From: Leucobacter chromiisoli | Lineage (GTDB): Bacteria; Actinomycetota; Actinomycetes; Actinomycetales; Microbacteriaceae | Direction: 5' to 3' | Assembly (NCBI RefSeq): GCF_016522505.1 | Contig: NZ_JAEHOH010000015.1 | Span: forward strand, 1-64,000 | Length of the DNA: 64,000 bases | Shown: one piece after another, positions 26,924 through 36,391 of the stretch | Layout of the letters: the number at the start of each line of letters is the position of its first letter | Position numbering within the stretch: position 1 is the first letter of the stretch | Position numbers and translations under genes: made by a program | The notes under the pieces: generated by a model | The model's input: only the letters and a program-made list of their open reading frames with translations | The model's database searches: none | What the model was told of the DNA's origin: nothing

Positions 26924-27035
26924 GAGACATCGTCGTCCGAGGTCGTCCTCAGCGATCGGCGACTGAGATCGTCGCCTGAGATCGACTCGTGAGCGATCGA
27001 CGGCTGAGACATCTCTCTCCGACCCTCGAGGTGCA
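26924..27035. other. Intergenic stretch with degenerate GATCG/CTGAGA repeats
   Basis: The 112 nt after the MHS transporter are rich in variants of GATCG and CTGAGA(GA)CATC (near 26930 and again near 27005). No reading frame or promoter is convincing. The two CTGAGA-CATC copies frame the stretch like direct repeats. Confidence 0.3.
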
Positions 27036-27071
27036 GTTGAGGCTCCGCATCCGAAGATGCAGAGCCTCGAC
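27036..27071. terminator. Bidirectional terminator between MHS gene and DEAD helicase
   Basis: GAGGCTC-C-GCATC pairs with GATGC-A-GAGCCTC around a CGAA tetraloop, extended by four more outer pairs; one C/A mismatch interrupts the stem. It lies between convergent genes. Confidence 0.75.
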
Positions 27072-27111
27072 TGCGCACTCGAAGCCTGGCCCGGCGCCCC
27101 GCGAGGGAGCG

Positions 27112-29367
27112 CTACCAGCGCGGCTTGCGCTTCCCGCCCTGGGGGCCGCGGTCGCCGCCCCGGCCCCCGCGGTCGTCGCGCCCGCCACGGTCGTCCCGGC
27201 CCCCGCGGCCCCCGCGGTCCTGGTAGCCGCCGCGATCGCCGCGCCCGCCGCGGTCGTCGCGGTTCCACGAGCCGCCGCGATCCGAGCCGCCGGAGCGGTA
27301 CCCGCGATCGCCGCGGTCCTCCCAGCGGCCACCGCGGTCCTCGCGCCCACCGCGGTCGTCGTACCGCCCGCGGTCTCCCCCGCGGGTGTCGCGGTCCCAG
27401 CCCCCGCGGGATCCGCCACGGTGATCCCGATCGCTCCGGCCGTCCCGGTCGCCCCGGCCATCCCGGTCGCCGCGGTAGGAGCCGCGCCCGCGATCCTCCC
27501 AGCCCTTGCCGCGCGGTGCGGGGCCGGCGTCGACGCGCAGTTCGATCGGCTTGCCGCCGATGCGCGTGTTCGCGAGCCGGTCGAGTGCGTCCGCCGGCAG
27601 ATTCGCCGGGAGCTCGACCAGCGAGAAGTCCTCGCGCACCTGGATGCGACCGAAGTCGTCCCGGCCGAGGCCGCCCTCGTTGGCGATCGCGCCCACGATC
27701 TGGCCCGGCTGCACCCGCTGCCTACGACCCACCTCGATGCGGTACATGGTGAGGTCGTCCCGGCGCTCACCGCGCGGGCGACGCTCGCCGCGCTCACCGC
27801 GCTCGCCCCGGTCGCCGCGGTCGCCCCGGTCGCGCGACCCATCCTCGAGGAAGCGGGCGGCCTGCGCACGGTCCCGCTCGAACTTGCGGTCGTCCTCCTC
27901 CGAGAGCAGCAGCGGGGTGTCGCCCTGCGAGACGACGGCGAGCGCCGCTGCGACGTCGTTCTCGGGCACGTTGTGGTGCTCGACGTAGTGGGCGATGATG
28001 TCGCGGAAACGGTCGATGCGCGCGGTCTCGGCGAGCGCCGCCGTGATGGCGTCGTCGAAGCGCGACAGCCGGGTGGCGTTCACCTCGTCGACGCTGGGCA
28101 GCGGCATCTGCGTGAGGGGCTGCTTGGTGGCCTTCTCGATCGCCTTCAGCAGGCGGCGCTCGCGGGGCGTGACGAAGCTGATGGCGTCTCCCGTGCGGCC
28201 GGCGCGACCCGTGCGGCCGATGCGGTGCACGTACGACTCGGTGTCGATGGGCAGATCGAAGTTCACGACGTGGCTGATACGCTCGACGTCGAGACCTCGG
28301 GCAGCCACGTCCGTCGCGACGAGGATGTCCAGCTTGCCGTCCTTCAGCGCCTGCACGGTGCGCTCGCGCTGCGCCTGCTGCACGTCGCCGTTGATCGCCG
28401 CAGCCGAGTAGCCGCGCGCGCGGAGCTTCTCGGCGACCTGCTCGGTGTCGTTCCGGGTGCGGGTGAAGACGATGAGCCCGTCGAAGTCCTCGACCTCGAG
28501 GATGCGGGTGAGCGCGTCGAGCTTCTGCGTGTACGAGACCACGACGTAGCGCTGCGTGATGTTCGAGGAGGTCTGGGTCTTCCCCGCGATCTTCACCTCG
28601 CGCGGGTCGTTCAGGTACTGCTGCGAGATGCGCCGGATCTGCGCGGGCATCGTCGCGGAGAAGAGCGCGACCTGCTTCTCGGCCGGGGTGTCGGCGAGGA
28701 TCGTCTCGACGTCCTCGGCGAAGCCCATCTTCAGCATCTCGTCGGCCTCGTCGAGCACGAGGTACTTGATCTGGGAGAGGTCGAGCGATCCGCGCTCCAT
28801 GTGGTCCATGATGCGCCCGGGGGTGCCCACCACGACATCGACGCCTCGGCGCAGCGCGGAGAGCTGCTGCCCGTACGCCTGGCCGCCGTAGACGGGCAGC
28901 AGGTGCACCTGCGGCAGGTGGGAGGCGTAGCTCTCGAACGCCTCGCACACCTGCAGGGCGAGCTCACGGGTCGGCGCGAGCACGAGCGCCTGCGGCACCC
29001 CCTGCCCGGGCTCGATGCGCGAGAGGATCGGCAGCGCGAACGCCGCGGTCTTTCCGGTGCCGGTCTGCGCGAGGCCGACGACGTCGCGCCCCTCGAGCAG
29101 GGTGGGGATGGTGGCCGCCTGGATCGCCGAGGGGGTCTCGTAGCCCACCTCGGTGATGGCGCGCAGCACCTCGGGGCCGAGGCCCAGATCGGAGAAGGTG
29201 ACGCGCTCCTGCTCGGGGGCGGCGTCGGAAGCGGTGTCGGTGTCGGTCGCGGCGCTGTCGCCCGCGGGGGCGGAGTTCGGCTGGGTCTCAGCCCGCTCCT
29301 CGGTCGCGGGGGCCTCGGCGGCGGGTTCGTCGGCCGAAGCGGGCGCGGGGTTCTCGGAAGAGGTCAT
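27112..29367 (-). CDS. deaD: DEAD-box RNA helicase (DeaD/CsdA type) with RGG-like tail
   Basis: 751-aa ATP-dependent RNA helicase acting in ribosome assembly and mRNA turnover, often cold-induced. An acidic Ala/Glu-rich leader (about 55 residues) precedes the Q motif (VTFSDLGLGPEVLRAI), Walker A AQTGTGKT, VLDEADEML, FSATMPAQIRR and HRIGRTGRAGR. A DbpA-like RNA-binding domain (about 545-625, MYRIEVGRRQRVQPGQIVGAI) is followed by about 120 residues of DRGG/RGDR repeats, which bind RNA non-specifically. ATG at 29367 is the second of two adjacent ATGs; a TAGACT box 6 nt upstream predicts a leaderless message starting there. Confidence 0.94.
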   Translation of the reverse strand: MTSSENPAPASADEPAAEAPATEERAETQPNSAPAGDSAATDTDTASDAAPEQERVTFSDLGLGPEVLRAITEVGYETPSAIQAATIPTLLEGRDVVGLAQTGTGKTAAFALPILSRIEPGQGVPQALVLAPTRELALQVCEAFESYASHLPQVHLLPVYGGQAYGQQLSALRRGVDVVVGTPGRIMDHMERGSLDLSQIKYLVLDEADEMLKMGFAEDVETILADTPAEKQVALFSATMPAQIRRISQQYLNDPREVKIAGKTQTSSNITQRYVVVSYTQKLDALTRILEVEDFDGLIVFTRTRNDTEQVAEKLRARGYSAAAINGDVQQAQRERTVQALKDGKLDILVATDVAARGLDVERISHVVNFDLPIDTESYVHRIGRTGRAGRTGDAISFVTPRERRLLKAIEKATKQPLTQMPLPSVDEVNATRLSRFDDAITAALAETARIDRFRDIIAHYVEHHNVPENDVAAALAVVSQGDTPLLLSEEDDRKFERDRAQAARFLEDGSRDRGDRGDRGERGERGERRPRGERRDDLTMYRIEVGRRQRVQPGQIVGAIANEGGLGRDDFGRIQVREDFSLVELPANLPADALDRLANTRIGGKPIELRVDAGPAPRGKGWEDRGRGSYRGDRDGRGDRDGRSDRDHRGGSRGGWDRDTRGGDRGRYDDRGGREDRGGRWEDRGDRGYRSGGSDRGGSWNRDDRGGRGDRGGYQDRGGRGGRDDRGGRDDRGGRGGDRGPQGGKRKPRW

Positions 29368-29373
29368 CATACT

Positions 29374-29379
29374 AGTCTA
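29374..29379 (-). promoter_or_regulatory. -10 box for leaderless deaD mRNA
   Basis: TAGACT on the minus strand is followed by 6 nt and the ATG at 29367. The spacing selects the second of the two tandem ATG codons. Confidence 0.5.
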
Positions 29380-29480
29380 CGACGGATCGGGCCGCATCAC
29401 GACCCCGAGCGCCGCGACACGCCGCGGGCCGCGCCCTTCCCGCCGCCGGGGAGGCGTCCGCGCTTCCCCGCTCCGATCGG

Positions 29481-30944
29481 CTACCGGGGGATCTCCTCCG
29501 TGACGACGGGAGCCGCCGAGGTGAGCGTCCCCGAGCGGTGCGGCAGGAACAGGCCGGCGACGAAGACCCCGACGAGGACGGCGCCCCACACGATCGCCTC
29601 GACGGTTCCGCCGACGAGGAACGGAAAGTTCCAGACGGAGATGCCGAGCACCAGCAGCAGGCCGATCCCCCCGAGCACCGCCGAGACGACCACGCGGATG
29701 GACGGCGCACCGGAGGAGGCGCCCGAGGAAGCAGCGGAGGACGCACCGCCGTGCTTCGCCCCGTACGCGCCGTGCTTCGCTCCGTACGCGACGACGGCGA
29801 AACTGGTCAGGGCCATCATCCAGATGACGCCCACCGCCCCGGCGCCGGAGTACCACGTGTAGATCTGGAGCACCGGATCCAGCTGGGCCAGGGCCGAGAC
29901 CAGCACGACGAGGGACGTCGCGGCGCTCACCCACAGCGACGATCGCGACGGCGCCCGGTGCCGGGCGTGCACCTCCGCGAGGCTCGCCGGCAGCACGCCG
30001 CGCTGCCCGAGGGTGAACAGGTAGCGGGTGACGATGTTGTGGAAGGCGAGCATGCAGGCGAACATGCTCGTCACCACGAGCACCTGCACGACGTCGGCGA
30101 CGATGGGCGCGACGACCTGGCCGGCCAGCGCGATGACCACCCGGTCGGGGTGCTCGGTCGACGCGGCGACCGCGTCGTCGGCGCCGAGGCCGGCGATCAC
30201 GAGCCAGGAGGAGACGAAGTAGAGCGCGCCGATCGAGACGACGGCGATGTAGGTGGCCCGGGGCACGGTGCGTTCGGGATCGCGGGCCTCGTTGCGGAAC
30301 ACCGCGGTCGCCTCGAAGCCGAAGAACCCGAGGAAGGCGAAGAGCAGGCCCAGGCCGGGCGTTCCCGAGAGCGCCTCCGCGGGGTCGAAGGGTCGGGTCG
30401 TCAGCTCTCGACCCGAGAAGAGGACCCCCAGGTCGATCACGAGCACCGCGACGACCTCCAGCACGAGCACCGCGCCGAGGACCTTGGCGGAGAGCTCGAT
30501 GTGGCGATAGCCGAGCAGCCCCACGACGAGCAGCATCAGTGCCGAGATCAGCCACCACGGCAGCTGCGCGCCCGTCCAGAGCTCGATCAGGTTGCCGGCC
30601 TGCACCCCGAGGTAGCAGGTCATCGAGACCGTGAGCAGCGCGTAGGAGAGCAGCGCGATCGCAGCGGTCCCGAGACCGGCGCGCCTGCCGAGGCCCCGAT
30701 GCACGTAGGAGTAGAACGCGCCGGCGTCGGGAACGCGAGGGGTCATCCAGGCGTAGCCGACCGAGAACAGCAGCAGGATCACCGTCGCCGCGAGCACCAT
30801 CAGGGGCGCTCCGACCGAGCCGGAGACGCCGATGATGATCGGGAAGTTCGCGGCGACGACGGTGATGGGCGCCGCGGCGGCGATCACCATGAGGACGATG
30901 CCGGGCACGCCGAGCGTTCGATTCAGTTGGGTGTCCAAGGTCAT
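29481..30944 (-). CDS. APC-family amino acid/polyamine permease
   Basis: 487-aa permease with about 12 hydrophobic helices. APC features are the first helix (GVPGIVLMVIAAAAPITVVAAN), helix 3 region AWMTPRVPDAGAFYSYVHRGLGRRAG and helix 6 FAFLGFFGFEATAVFRNEARDPERTVPRA. Substrate could be an amino acid or a polyamine; it cannot be fixed from sequence. A small loop near 400 holds a duplicated AYGAKHG unit followed by Ser/Ala-rich spacer. The ribosome site AAGGA abuts the ATG, so the TTG two codons later may be the true start. Confidence 0.85.
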   Translation of the reverse strand: MTLDTQLNRTLGVPGIVLMVIAAAAPITVVAANFPIIIGVSGSVGAPLMVLAATVILLLFSVGYAWMTPRVPDAGAFYSYVHRGLGRRAGLGTAAIALLSYALLTVSMTCYLGVQAGNLIELWTGAQLPWWLISALMLLVVGLLGYRHIELSAKVLGAVLVLEVVAVLVIDLGVLFSGRELTTRPFDPAEALSGTPGLGLLFAFLGFFGFEATAVFRNEARDPERTVPRATYIAVVSIGALYFVSSWLVIAGLGADDAVAASTEHPDRVVIALAGQVVAPIVADVVQVLVVTSMFACMLAFHNIVTRYLFTLGQRGVLPASLAEVHARHRAPSRSSLWVSAATSLVVLVSALAQLDPVLQIYTWYSGAGAVGVIWMMALTSFAVVAYGAKHGAYGAKHGGASSAASSGASSGAPSIRVVVSAVLGGIGLLLVLGISVWNFPFLVGGTVEAIVWGAVLVGVFVAGLFLPHRSGTLTSAAPVVTEEIPR

Positions 30945-30975
30945 TCCTTAGTCGGGAGCTGCCCGGTGCGATGTC

Positions 30976-30995
30976 GGCGCCCCGCGCGGGGCGCC
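30976..30995. terminator. 20-bp perfect palindrome after ung
   Basis: GGCGCCCCGC / GCGGGGCGCC forms an uninterrupted 20-bp palindrome between ung and the APC permease gene. It is flanked by three CGATGTCG(G/A)CG-type direct repeats (30969-31026). It probably ends ung transcription. Confidence 0.55.
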
Positions 30996-31040
30996 CGGGA
31001 CGATGTCGACGGGCGGTGCGATGTCGGCGGACGAGGGGCG

Positions 31041-31733
31041 CTACTCCCCCACCCGCCAGTCGATCGGCTCGGCGCCCTGCTGCTCGAGCGCGGCGTTCGC
31101 CCGGCTGAACGGGCGCGAACCGAAGAATCCCCGGGACGCGGAGAGCGGCGAGGGGTGCGGGCTCTCCACGACGGGGACGTCGCCGAGCATCGGCTTCAGC
31201 GACCGCGCGTCGCTGCCCCACAGGATCGCCACCAGCGGCCCGCCGCGCGCGACGAGCGAGCGGATCGCGTGCTCGGTGAACGCCTCCCAGCCCTTGCCGC
31301 GGTGCGAGGCCGGCGCCCCCGCGCGCACCGTGAGCACCCGGTTCAGGAGCATGACCCCGTGGTCGGCCCACGCGTTGAGATCGCCGTGCGGGGCGGGCTC
31401 GATCCCGAGGTCGTCGCGCAGCTCCCTGTAGATGTTCTGCAGGCTGCGCGGGATCGGCCTGACCTCCGGCGAGGTGGCGAACGAGAGCCCGATGGGGTGC
31501 CCGGGGGTGGGGTAGGGATCCTGTCCCACGATGAGCACCCGCACCTCGCGCAGGGGCCGCTGGAACGCGGCGAGGATACGGTCGCCGGCCGGGAGCACGC
31601 GCGCGCCCGAGGCCCGCTCGGCGTTGAGGAAGCTCCCCAGCTCGGCCAGCCGGTCGGCCATCGGCATCAGCGCCTCCGCCCAATCGGATGCGATGTACCC
31701 CTTCTCGGCGAGCTCCCGAGGGTTCATCCCCAT
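31041..31733 (-). CDS. ung: Uracil-DNA glycosylase
   Basis: 230-aa family-1 uracil-DNA glycosylase that starts base-excision repair of deaminated cytosine. The water-activating motif [17 protein letters not shown] and the C-terminal DNA-intercalation loop [17 protein letters not shown] are intact; the middle WGSDARSL segment is also typical. The ATG at 31733 has GGAGGA 6 nt upstream. It lies alone, divergent from metY and followed by a palindromic terminator. Confidence 0.95.
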   Translation of the reverse strand: MGMNPRELAEKGYIASDWAEALMPMADRLAELGSFLNAERASGARVLPAGDRILAAFQRPLREVRVLIVGQDPYPTPGHPIGLSFATSPEVRPIPRSLQNIYRELRDDLGIEPAPHGDLNAWADHGVMLLNRVLTVRAGAPASHRGKGWEAFTEHAIRSLVARGGPLVAILWGSDARSLKPMLGDVPVVESPHPSPLSASRGFFGSRPFSRANAALEQQGAEPIDWRVGE

Positions 31734-31805
31734 GTCGTCCTCCTCACATCACCCGCGACGCGTCCGTGCGGCGGTCCATCATCCATTCTGCCGTGCCGCG
31801 CGGCG

Positions 31806-31822
31806 CCCGACGTTACGTCGGG
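31806..31822. promoter_or_regulatory. 17-bp inverted repeat between ung and metY
   Basis: CCCGACGT-T-ACGTCGGG is a perfect dyad in the divergent ung/metY gap, 12 nt upstream of a candidate metY -35 box. As a DNA site it could bind a dimeric regulator of methionine synthesis; no sequence like a SAM riboswitch is visible here. Confidence 0.45.
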
Positions 31823-31834
31823 TGTCGCGCGGCG

Positions 31835-31863
31835 TTGTGCCGTCGCCGCGCCTTCCGTAGTCT
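31835..31863 (+). promoter_or_regulatory. Candidate metY promoter
   Basis: TTGTGC (31835-31840) and TAGTCT (31858-31863) are 17 nt apart, about 73 nt upstream of the metY ATG. The match is moderate. Confidence 0.45.
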
Positions 31864-31936
31864 CTCTGCAGCGGCCACCGCCTCGAGCCCGCCGCGTGAC
31901 CTTCTCCCATCGCCCACACCCTCCGAGGAGCCTCCC

Positions 31937-33265
31937 ATGACCGAACAGCGGACCTGGCAGTTCGAGACCCAGCAGATCCATAGCGGGCAGCAGCCCGATC
32001 CGGCCACCGGATCGAGGGCGCTGCCGATCCACCAGACGACCTCGTTCGTCTTCGACGACACGACCCAGGCCGCCAACCGCTTCGCCCTGACCGAGCTGGG
32101 GCCCATCTACACCCGCATCACGAACCCGACCCAGGCCGTCGCAGAGGAGCGCATCGCCGCGCTCGAGGGGGGCACCGGCGCCCTCCTGCTGTCGAGCGGC
32201 CAGGCGGCGTCGACCTTCGCGGTCCTCAACATCGCCAACGCCGGCGACCACATCGTGTCCTCCAGCTCGATCTACGGCGGCACCTACAACCTCTTCAAGT
32301 ACTCCCTCGCGAAGCTGGGCATCGAGGTCACCTTCGTCGACGACCAGGACGATCCCGCCGCCTGGCAGCGCGCGGTGCGGCCCAACACCAAGCTCTTCTT
32401 CGCCGAGAGCATCGCCAACCCCCGGGTGAACATCCTCGACATCGAGCGGGTCTCCGAGGTCGCGCACGAGAACGGCGTCCCGCTGATCGTCGACAACACC
32501 GTGGCGAGCCCCTACCTGATCCGTCCGCTCGAGCACGGCGCCGACATCGTGCTGCACTCGGTCACCAAGTTCCTCGGCGGCCACGGCACGACCCTCGGCG
32601 GCGTGATCGTCGACGGCGGCAGGTTCGAGTGGTCGAAGCACGTCGACCGCTTCCCCGGCCTCACGGAGCCCGACCCCTCCTACAACGGCGTCAGCTACAC
32701 GGGCGCCGTCGGCGACGGAATCGCCTACATCATCAAGGCGCGCGTGCAACTGCTGCGCGATCTCGGATCCTCCATCGCGCCGCTCAGCGCGTGGCTGCTG
32801 CTCCAGGGCATCGAGACGCTCTCGCTGCGCATCGAGCGCCACGTGCAGAACGCCCAGGAGATCGCCGAGTGGCTCGACGCGCACGACGACGTCGCGAACG
32901 TCTACTACGCGGGGCTGCCGTCGAGCCCCTGGTACGCGGCCGCGAACAGGTACGCGCCGAAGGGCGTGGGCGCCATCGTGTCGTTCGAGCTCAAGGGCGG
33001 GGTCGGCGCGGGCAAGGCCCTGGTCGAGAACGTGGAGCTGTTCAGCCACGTCGCGAACATCGGCGACGTGCGCAGCCTCATCATCCACCCGGCCTCGACG
33101 ACCCACTCGCAGCTCACCCCCGAGCAGCAGCTCAGCGGCGGTGTCACGCCCGGTCTCGTCAGGCTGTCGGTCGGACTCGAGCACATCGACGACATCAAGG
33201 CCGACCTCGAGCGCGGCTTCGCGGCGGCTCGCGCGGTGGTCGCCGAGGCGGCGACCACCGCGTAG
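31937..33265 (+). CDS. metY: O-acetylhomoserine sulfhydrylase
   Basis: 442-aa PLP enzyme that makes homocysteine from O-acetylhomoserine and sulfide. The Cys/Met-metabolism fold shows [14 protein letters not shown] near the cofactor, [15 protein letters not shown], the PLP-lysine motif [16 protein letters not shown] and the C-terminal [15 protein letters not shown]. Length about 440 distinguishes it from the shorter cystathionine synthases. ATG at 31937 follows GGAGCC-type ribosome sequence. metX, which supplies its substrate, follows 122 nt downstream across a long stem-loop, so the pair forms the direct-sulfhydrylation route. Confidence 0.94.
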   Translation: MTEQRTWQFETQQIHSGQQPDPATGSRALPIHQTTSFVFDDTTQAANRFALTELGPIYTRITNPTQAVAEERIAALEGGTGALLLSSGQAASTFAVLNIANAGDHIVSSSSIYGGTYNLFKYSLAKLGIEVTFVDDQDDPAAWQRAVRPNTKLFFAESIANPRVNILDIERVSEVAHENGVPLIVDNTVASPYLIRPLEHGADIVLHSVTKFLGGHGTTLGGVIVDGGRFEWSKHVDRFPGLTEPDPSYNGVSYTGAVGDGIAYIIKARVQLLRDLGSSIAPLSAWLLLQGIETLSLRIERHVQNAQEIAEWLDAHDDVANVYYAGLPSSPWYAAANRYAPKGVGAIVSFELKGGVGAGKALVENVELFSHVANIGDVRSLIIHPASTTHSQLTPEQQLSGGVTPGLVRLSVGLEHIDDIKADLERGFAAARAVVAEAATTA

Positions 33266-33278
33266 GGCCTGGCACCGT

Positions 33279-33339
33279 CGGAGGTCGTCAGTAGGTGCTG
33301 CCAATCGGCGCGCGAGGCGGCATCTACTGACGACCTCCG
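33279..33339 (+). repeat. Long palindromic element between metY and metX
   Basis: Arms of 24 nt (33279-33302 and 33316-33339) surround a 13-nt loop. The first 16 pairs (starting CGGAGGTCGTCAGTAG) are perfect; the remaining eight include two positions that pair as G-U in plus-strand RNA, so the whole stem closes. It begins 13 nt after the metY stop. It may protect or terminate metY mRNA, or be a member of a dispersed element family (compare 44692 and 53615). Confidence 0.75.
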
Positions 33340-33387
33340 GATCACGGGGAGCCGCGGCGGACGGAGGCGCGGACAGAAGGGAGCACC

Positions 33388-34593
33388 ATGGACTGGCAGA
33401 CGCCCGAGGACTCGTTTCCGACCGACTTCATCACGGATGCGCAGCTGCGAGCGCTCATCGGCCGTCCCCCGATCTCGGGCGGCTGGCGGGACGGGGATCC
33501 GGTCGGCGAGCGGCGCTTCGCCGCGATCGGCGAGCTGACGACGGAGGCGGGCGCCACGCTTCCGAACGTGAGGATCGCCTACGAGACCTTCGGGGAGCTG
33601 AACGACCGGCGCGACAACGCGATCCTCGTCTTCCACGCCCTGACCGGGGACAGCCACCTCGTGGGTCCGGCGGGCCCGGGGCACCCGACCGATGGCTGGT
33701 GGGCGGAGATCGTGGGGCCCGGCAAGCCTCTCGACACGGACCGGTACTGCGTGATCGCGCCGAACGTGCTGGGCGGCTGCCAGGGGTCCACGGGCCCGGG
33801 TTCCCTCGACCCGGCGGGCCGCGAGTGGGGCGGCCGATTCCCCTATCTCACCATCCGGGATCAGGCCGCCGCCGCGGCCCGCTTCGCCGATCAGCTCGGC
33901 GTCGAGCGCTTCGCCGCCGTCGTGGGCGGGTCGATGGGCGGCATGCACGCCCTGGAGTGGGCGATCGCCCAGCCCGGTCGCGCCGAGCGCCTCGCCGTCA
34001 TCGCCGCGCCGCCCGTCACGACCGCCGACCAGATCGGGCTCAACCTGGTGCAACTCGAGGCGATCCGCTCCGACCCGTTCTACCGCGGGGGCAACTACTA
34101 CGACGCCCCCGACGGCGTCGGGCCGCACCACGGGCTCGCCACCGCCCGCCGTCTCGCCCTGCTGAACTATCGCAGCAACACCGAACTCGACGACCGCTTC
34201 GGCCGCGCCTGGCAGTCCGCCGTGAGCCCGCTCGGCGACGGGGGCCGGTTCGCCGTCGAGTCCTACCTCGACTTCCACGGCAACAAGTTCACCCGCAGGT
34301 TCGACGCCAACAGCTACGTCACACTCGTGCAGGCGATGAACTCGCACGACGTCGGACGCGGCCGGGGCGGCGTGCGTGCGGCTCTCTCGACGCTCGAGCT
34401 GCCGACGCTCGTGCTCGGGATCCCGAGCGACCGCCTCTTCACGATCGAGGGGCAGGACGAGATCGCGCTGCATACGCCGGGCAGCCTCGACGGCGACCGC
34501 GCGACGCGGATCGACTCCCCGTTCGGCCACGACTCGTTCCTGATCGAGGCGGGCCTCGTCGGCGCCCAGCTGAACCGCCTGCTCGCCGTCTGA
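33388..34593 (+). CDS. metX: Homoserine O-acetyltransferase
   Basis: 401-aa alpha/beta-hydrolase-fold acyltransferase making O-acetylhomoserine from homoserine and acetyl-CoA. The nucleophile elbow GGSMGGMHALEW is clear, the Asp/His of the triad fall in the C-terminal part (GIPSDRLFTIEGQ and SPFGHDSFLIEA), and LVFHALTGDSHL is typical of the family. AAGGGAG stands 6 nt before the ATG. It is downstream of metY in the same orientation; the intervening stem-loop may lower its co-transcription. Confidence 0.93.
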   Translation: MDWQTPEDSFPTDFITDAQLRALIGRPPISGGWRDGDPVGERRFAAIGELTTEAGATLPNVRIAYETFGELNDRRDNAILVFHALTGDSHLVGPAGPGHPTDGWWAEIVGPGKPLDTDRYCVIAPNVLGGCQGSTGPGSLDPAGREWGGRFPYLTIRDQAAAAARFADQLGVERFAAVVGGSMGGMHALEWAIAQPGRAERLAVIAAPPVTTADQIGLNLVQLEAIRSDPFYRGGNYYDAPDGVGPHHGLATARRLALLNYRSNTELDDRFGRAWQSAVSPLGDGGRFAVESYLDFHGNKFTRRFDANSYVTLVQAMNSHDVGRGRGGVRAALSTLELPTLVLGIPSDRLFTIEGQDEIALHTPGSLDGDRATRIDSPFGHDSFLIEAGLVGAQLNRLLAV

Positions 34594-34694
34594 GCGCTCG
34601 TGCGTCGGCGGGGCCGTCCCGTGCTGCCAGCCCGCTCCCACTTTGCGGCAATAGGCTCGCCTGAGGCCGCAGACGCGGATGAGAGGGGGCCGAA

Positions 34695-35300
34695 GTGGCA
34701 GTTGTGCGCGTTCGTCGTTCGATGCGGGCCATCGCCATCGGCGTGACCGTCGCGACCGCGCCGCTCTGCATCGTCTCGTGCGCCTCGGCGAGCACCGAGG
34801 GCGAGGCGCAGGGCGCCGAGCTCCGGGCGGCCGCGGGCTCCGACGTGCTCGCCATGCCGGCCGAGACGGTGTACGAGGTCACCTCGGTCACGCTCACGGA
34901 CCCGACCGCCGCGCAGCTCGGCGACGTCGACCTCTCGCAGCTGCAGAGCGACGGCTCCCTGGTGCTGAACGACGGCATCATCACGGAGGCCTCGCTCTCC
35001 TTCACCCTCGCGAACAGCCCGGCCGTCTCATTCGTGCTGACCGAGCCGCTCGTGCTCCGCAAGAACGAGGGCTTCGACCAGGCGATCAACGCCACGGGCA
35101 CCCTCGTGGTCGACGGCGTCGAGCGCCCCGGCACGCCCGTCGAGCTGGTCCCCCGCTTCGAGGATGACGGCCGCGCGGAGTTCGACGTCGAGTTCGACCT
35201 GCCCGAGAGCGTGCTCCCCCAACCTGACGACGGCATCGCGTTCAGCACCCCCTCCCAGGCCGAGGTCATCTCGGCGAGAGTCGAACTCGCCGCGCGCTGA
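34695..35300 (+). CDS. Putative secreted lipoprotein, unknown function
   Basis: 201-aa protein with a basic start (VAVVRVRRSMRAIAIG), a hydrophobic helix and a possible lipobox ending IVSC at about residue 29, followed by an Ala/Glu-rich linker. The mature part is beta-rich; the stretch INATGTLVVDGVERPGTPVEL slightly resembles the GTLTLRGVTRPVTL strand of YceI-type lipid-binding barrels, but the similarity is weak and the domain would be incomplete. GTG start with GAGAGGGGG upstream. No operon partner; the next gene is convergent. Confidence 0.65.
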   Translation: MAVVRVRRSMRAIAIGVTVATAPLCIVSCASASTEGEAQGAELRAAAGSDVLAMPAETVYEVTSVTLTDPTAAQLGDVDLSQLQSDGSLVLNDGIITEASLSFTLANSPAVSFVLTEPLVLRKNEGFDQAINATGTLVVDGVERPGTPVELVPRFEDDGRAEFDVEFDLPESVLPQPDDGIAFSTPSQAEVISARVELAAR

Positions 35301-35307
35301 CCGCAGC

Positions 35308-35339
35308 GCCCCGCCGCCCCTCCCCACGGGGGCCGGGGC
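35308..35339. terminator. GC-rich hairpin between convergent genes
   Basis: GCCCCG (35308-35313) pairs with CGGGGC (35334-35339), and the intervening C-run pairs partly with a G-run. It separates the lipoprotein gene from the convergent CNNM/CorC gene. Confidence 0.45.
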
Positions 35340-35344
35340 CGCGG

Positions 35345-36391
35345 CTACTCGTAGCGCTGCCGCTTCGTCGCGTCGTGGATCTCGCCCACGAGCTCCTCGA
35401 TCACGTCCTCGAGGAACACCACGCCGAGCGTCCTGCCATCCGCGTCGTGCACCCTCGCCAGGTGGATGCCGCGGGCCTGCATGCGGGCCAGCACGTCCTC
35501 GAGCTCGGCGTCGGCGTGGATCGTCACCATGTCCCGGATCCGCTTGGGCGGGATCGGCTCGGCGATCCGCTCCTCCCCGAGGCGCAGCAGGTCCTTGATG
35601 TGCACGTAGCCGACCAGCCCGCCCTCGACGCCCGCGATCGGGTAGCGCGAGAAGCCGTGGCGCGCCACCGCGGCTTCGACGTCCTCGGGCGTCGCGCCCG
35701 GCGCCAGGACGATCAGCTGCTCGGAGGGGATCAGCAGATCGCGGGCGCGCTTCGTCGTGAACTCGAACGCCGCCGTGAGGGCGCCGCTGCGGTCCTCGAG
35801 CACGCCCTCCCGCGTGGAGTGGCTGACGATGCTCGCGACCTCCTCGAGCGTGAAGGTGCTGTTGGTCTCGGACTTCGGCTCGACCCCGAACATCCGCAGC
35901 GCGCCGTTCGCGACGGCGTTCAGCGCGGCGATGATGTGCCTCAGCAGCCGGGAGACAGCCACGAGCGGCGGCGCGAGCAGCAGCACCGCCTGATCCGGCA
36001 TCGAGAACGCCGCGTTCTTCGGCACCATCTCCCCGAAGACGACGTGCAGATACGACACCAGCACCAGGGTCAGCACGAACGCCGTGATGCTCACGGCCTC
36101 CGGCGGCAGGCCGGTCCAGGCCAGCGGCCCCTCCATCAGATGGTGGATCGCGGGCTCGGAGACGTTCAGGATCAGCAGCGAGCAGACCGTGATGCCGAGC
36201 TGGCTGGTGGCGAGCATGAGCGTGGCGTGCTCCATGGCGTACAGCGCGGTCTTCGCGCGCTTCGACCCGGCCTCCGCCCGCGGCTCGATCTGGGAGCGGC
36301 GCGCCGAGATCACCGCGAACTCCGCGCCCACGAAGAAGGCGTTGGCCACCAGGAGCACGACGAGCCAGACGATTCCCATCCAGTCGCTCAT
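35345..36391 (-). CDS. CNNM/CorC-type membrane protein, second of pair
   Basis: 348-aa protein: a DUF21/CNNM membrane domain of about four helices (1-190, starting MGIVWLVVLLVANAFFVGAEFAVISARRSQIE) followed by two CBS domains (about 210-330). The family includes magnesium/cobalt exporters and the so-called hemolysin TlyC proteins. Unlike its upstream neighbour it lacks the C-terminal CorC/HlyC domain and ends right after the second CBS. Its ATG overlaps the stop of the upstream paralogue by 4 nt, so the two are translated together and may form heteromers. Confidence 0.88.
   Translation of the reverse strand: MSDWMGIVWLVVLLVANAFFVGAEFAVISARRSQIEPRAEAGSKRAKTALYAMEHATLMLATSQLGITVCSLLILNVSEPAIHHLMEGPLAWTGLPPEAVSITAFVLTLVLVSYLHVVFGEMVPKNAAFSMPDQAVLLLAPPLVAVSRLLRHIIAALNAVANGALRMFGVEPKSETNSTFTLEEVASIVSHSTREGVLEDRSGALTAAFEFTTKRARDLLIPSEQLIVLAPGATPEDVEAAVARHGFSRYPIAGVEGGLVGYVHIKDLLRLGEERIAEPIPPKRIRDMVTIHADAELEDVLARMQARGIHLARVHDADGRTLGVVFLEDVIEELVGEIHDATKRQRYE

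Noticed and set aside
26949-27869. A Gly/Thr/Ala-rich, collagen-like minus-strand frame
   Set aside because: It is the RGG-repeat region of the DEAD-box helicase read in another frame.
31734-31936. SAM riboswitch upstream of metY
   Set aside because: No SAM-I or SAM-II core motifs are present; only a 17-bp dyad and a moderate promoter can be seen.
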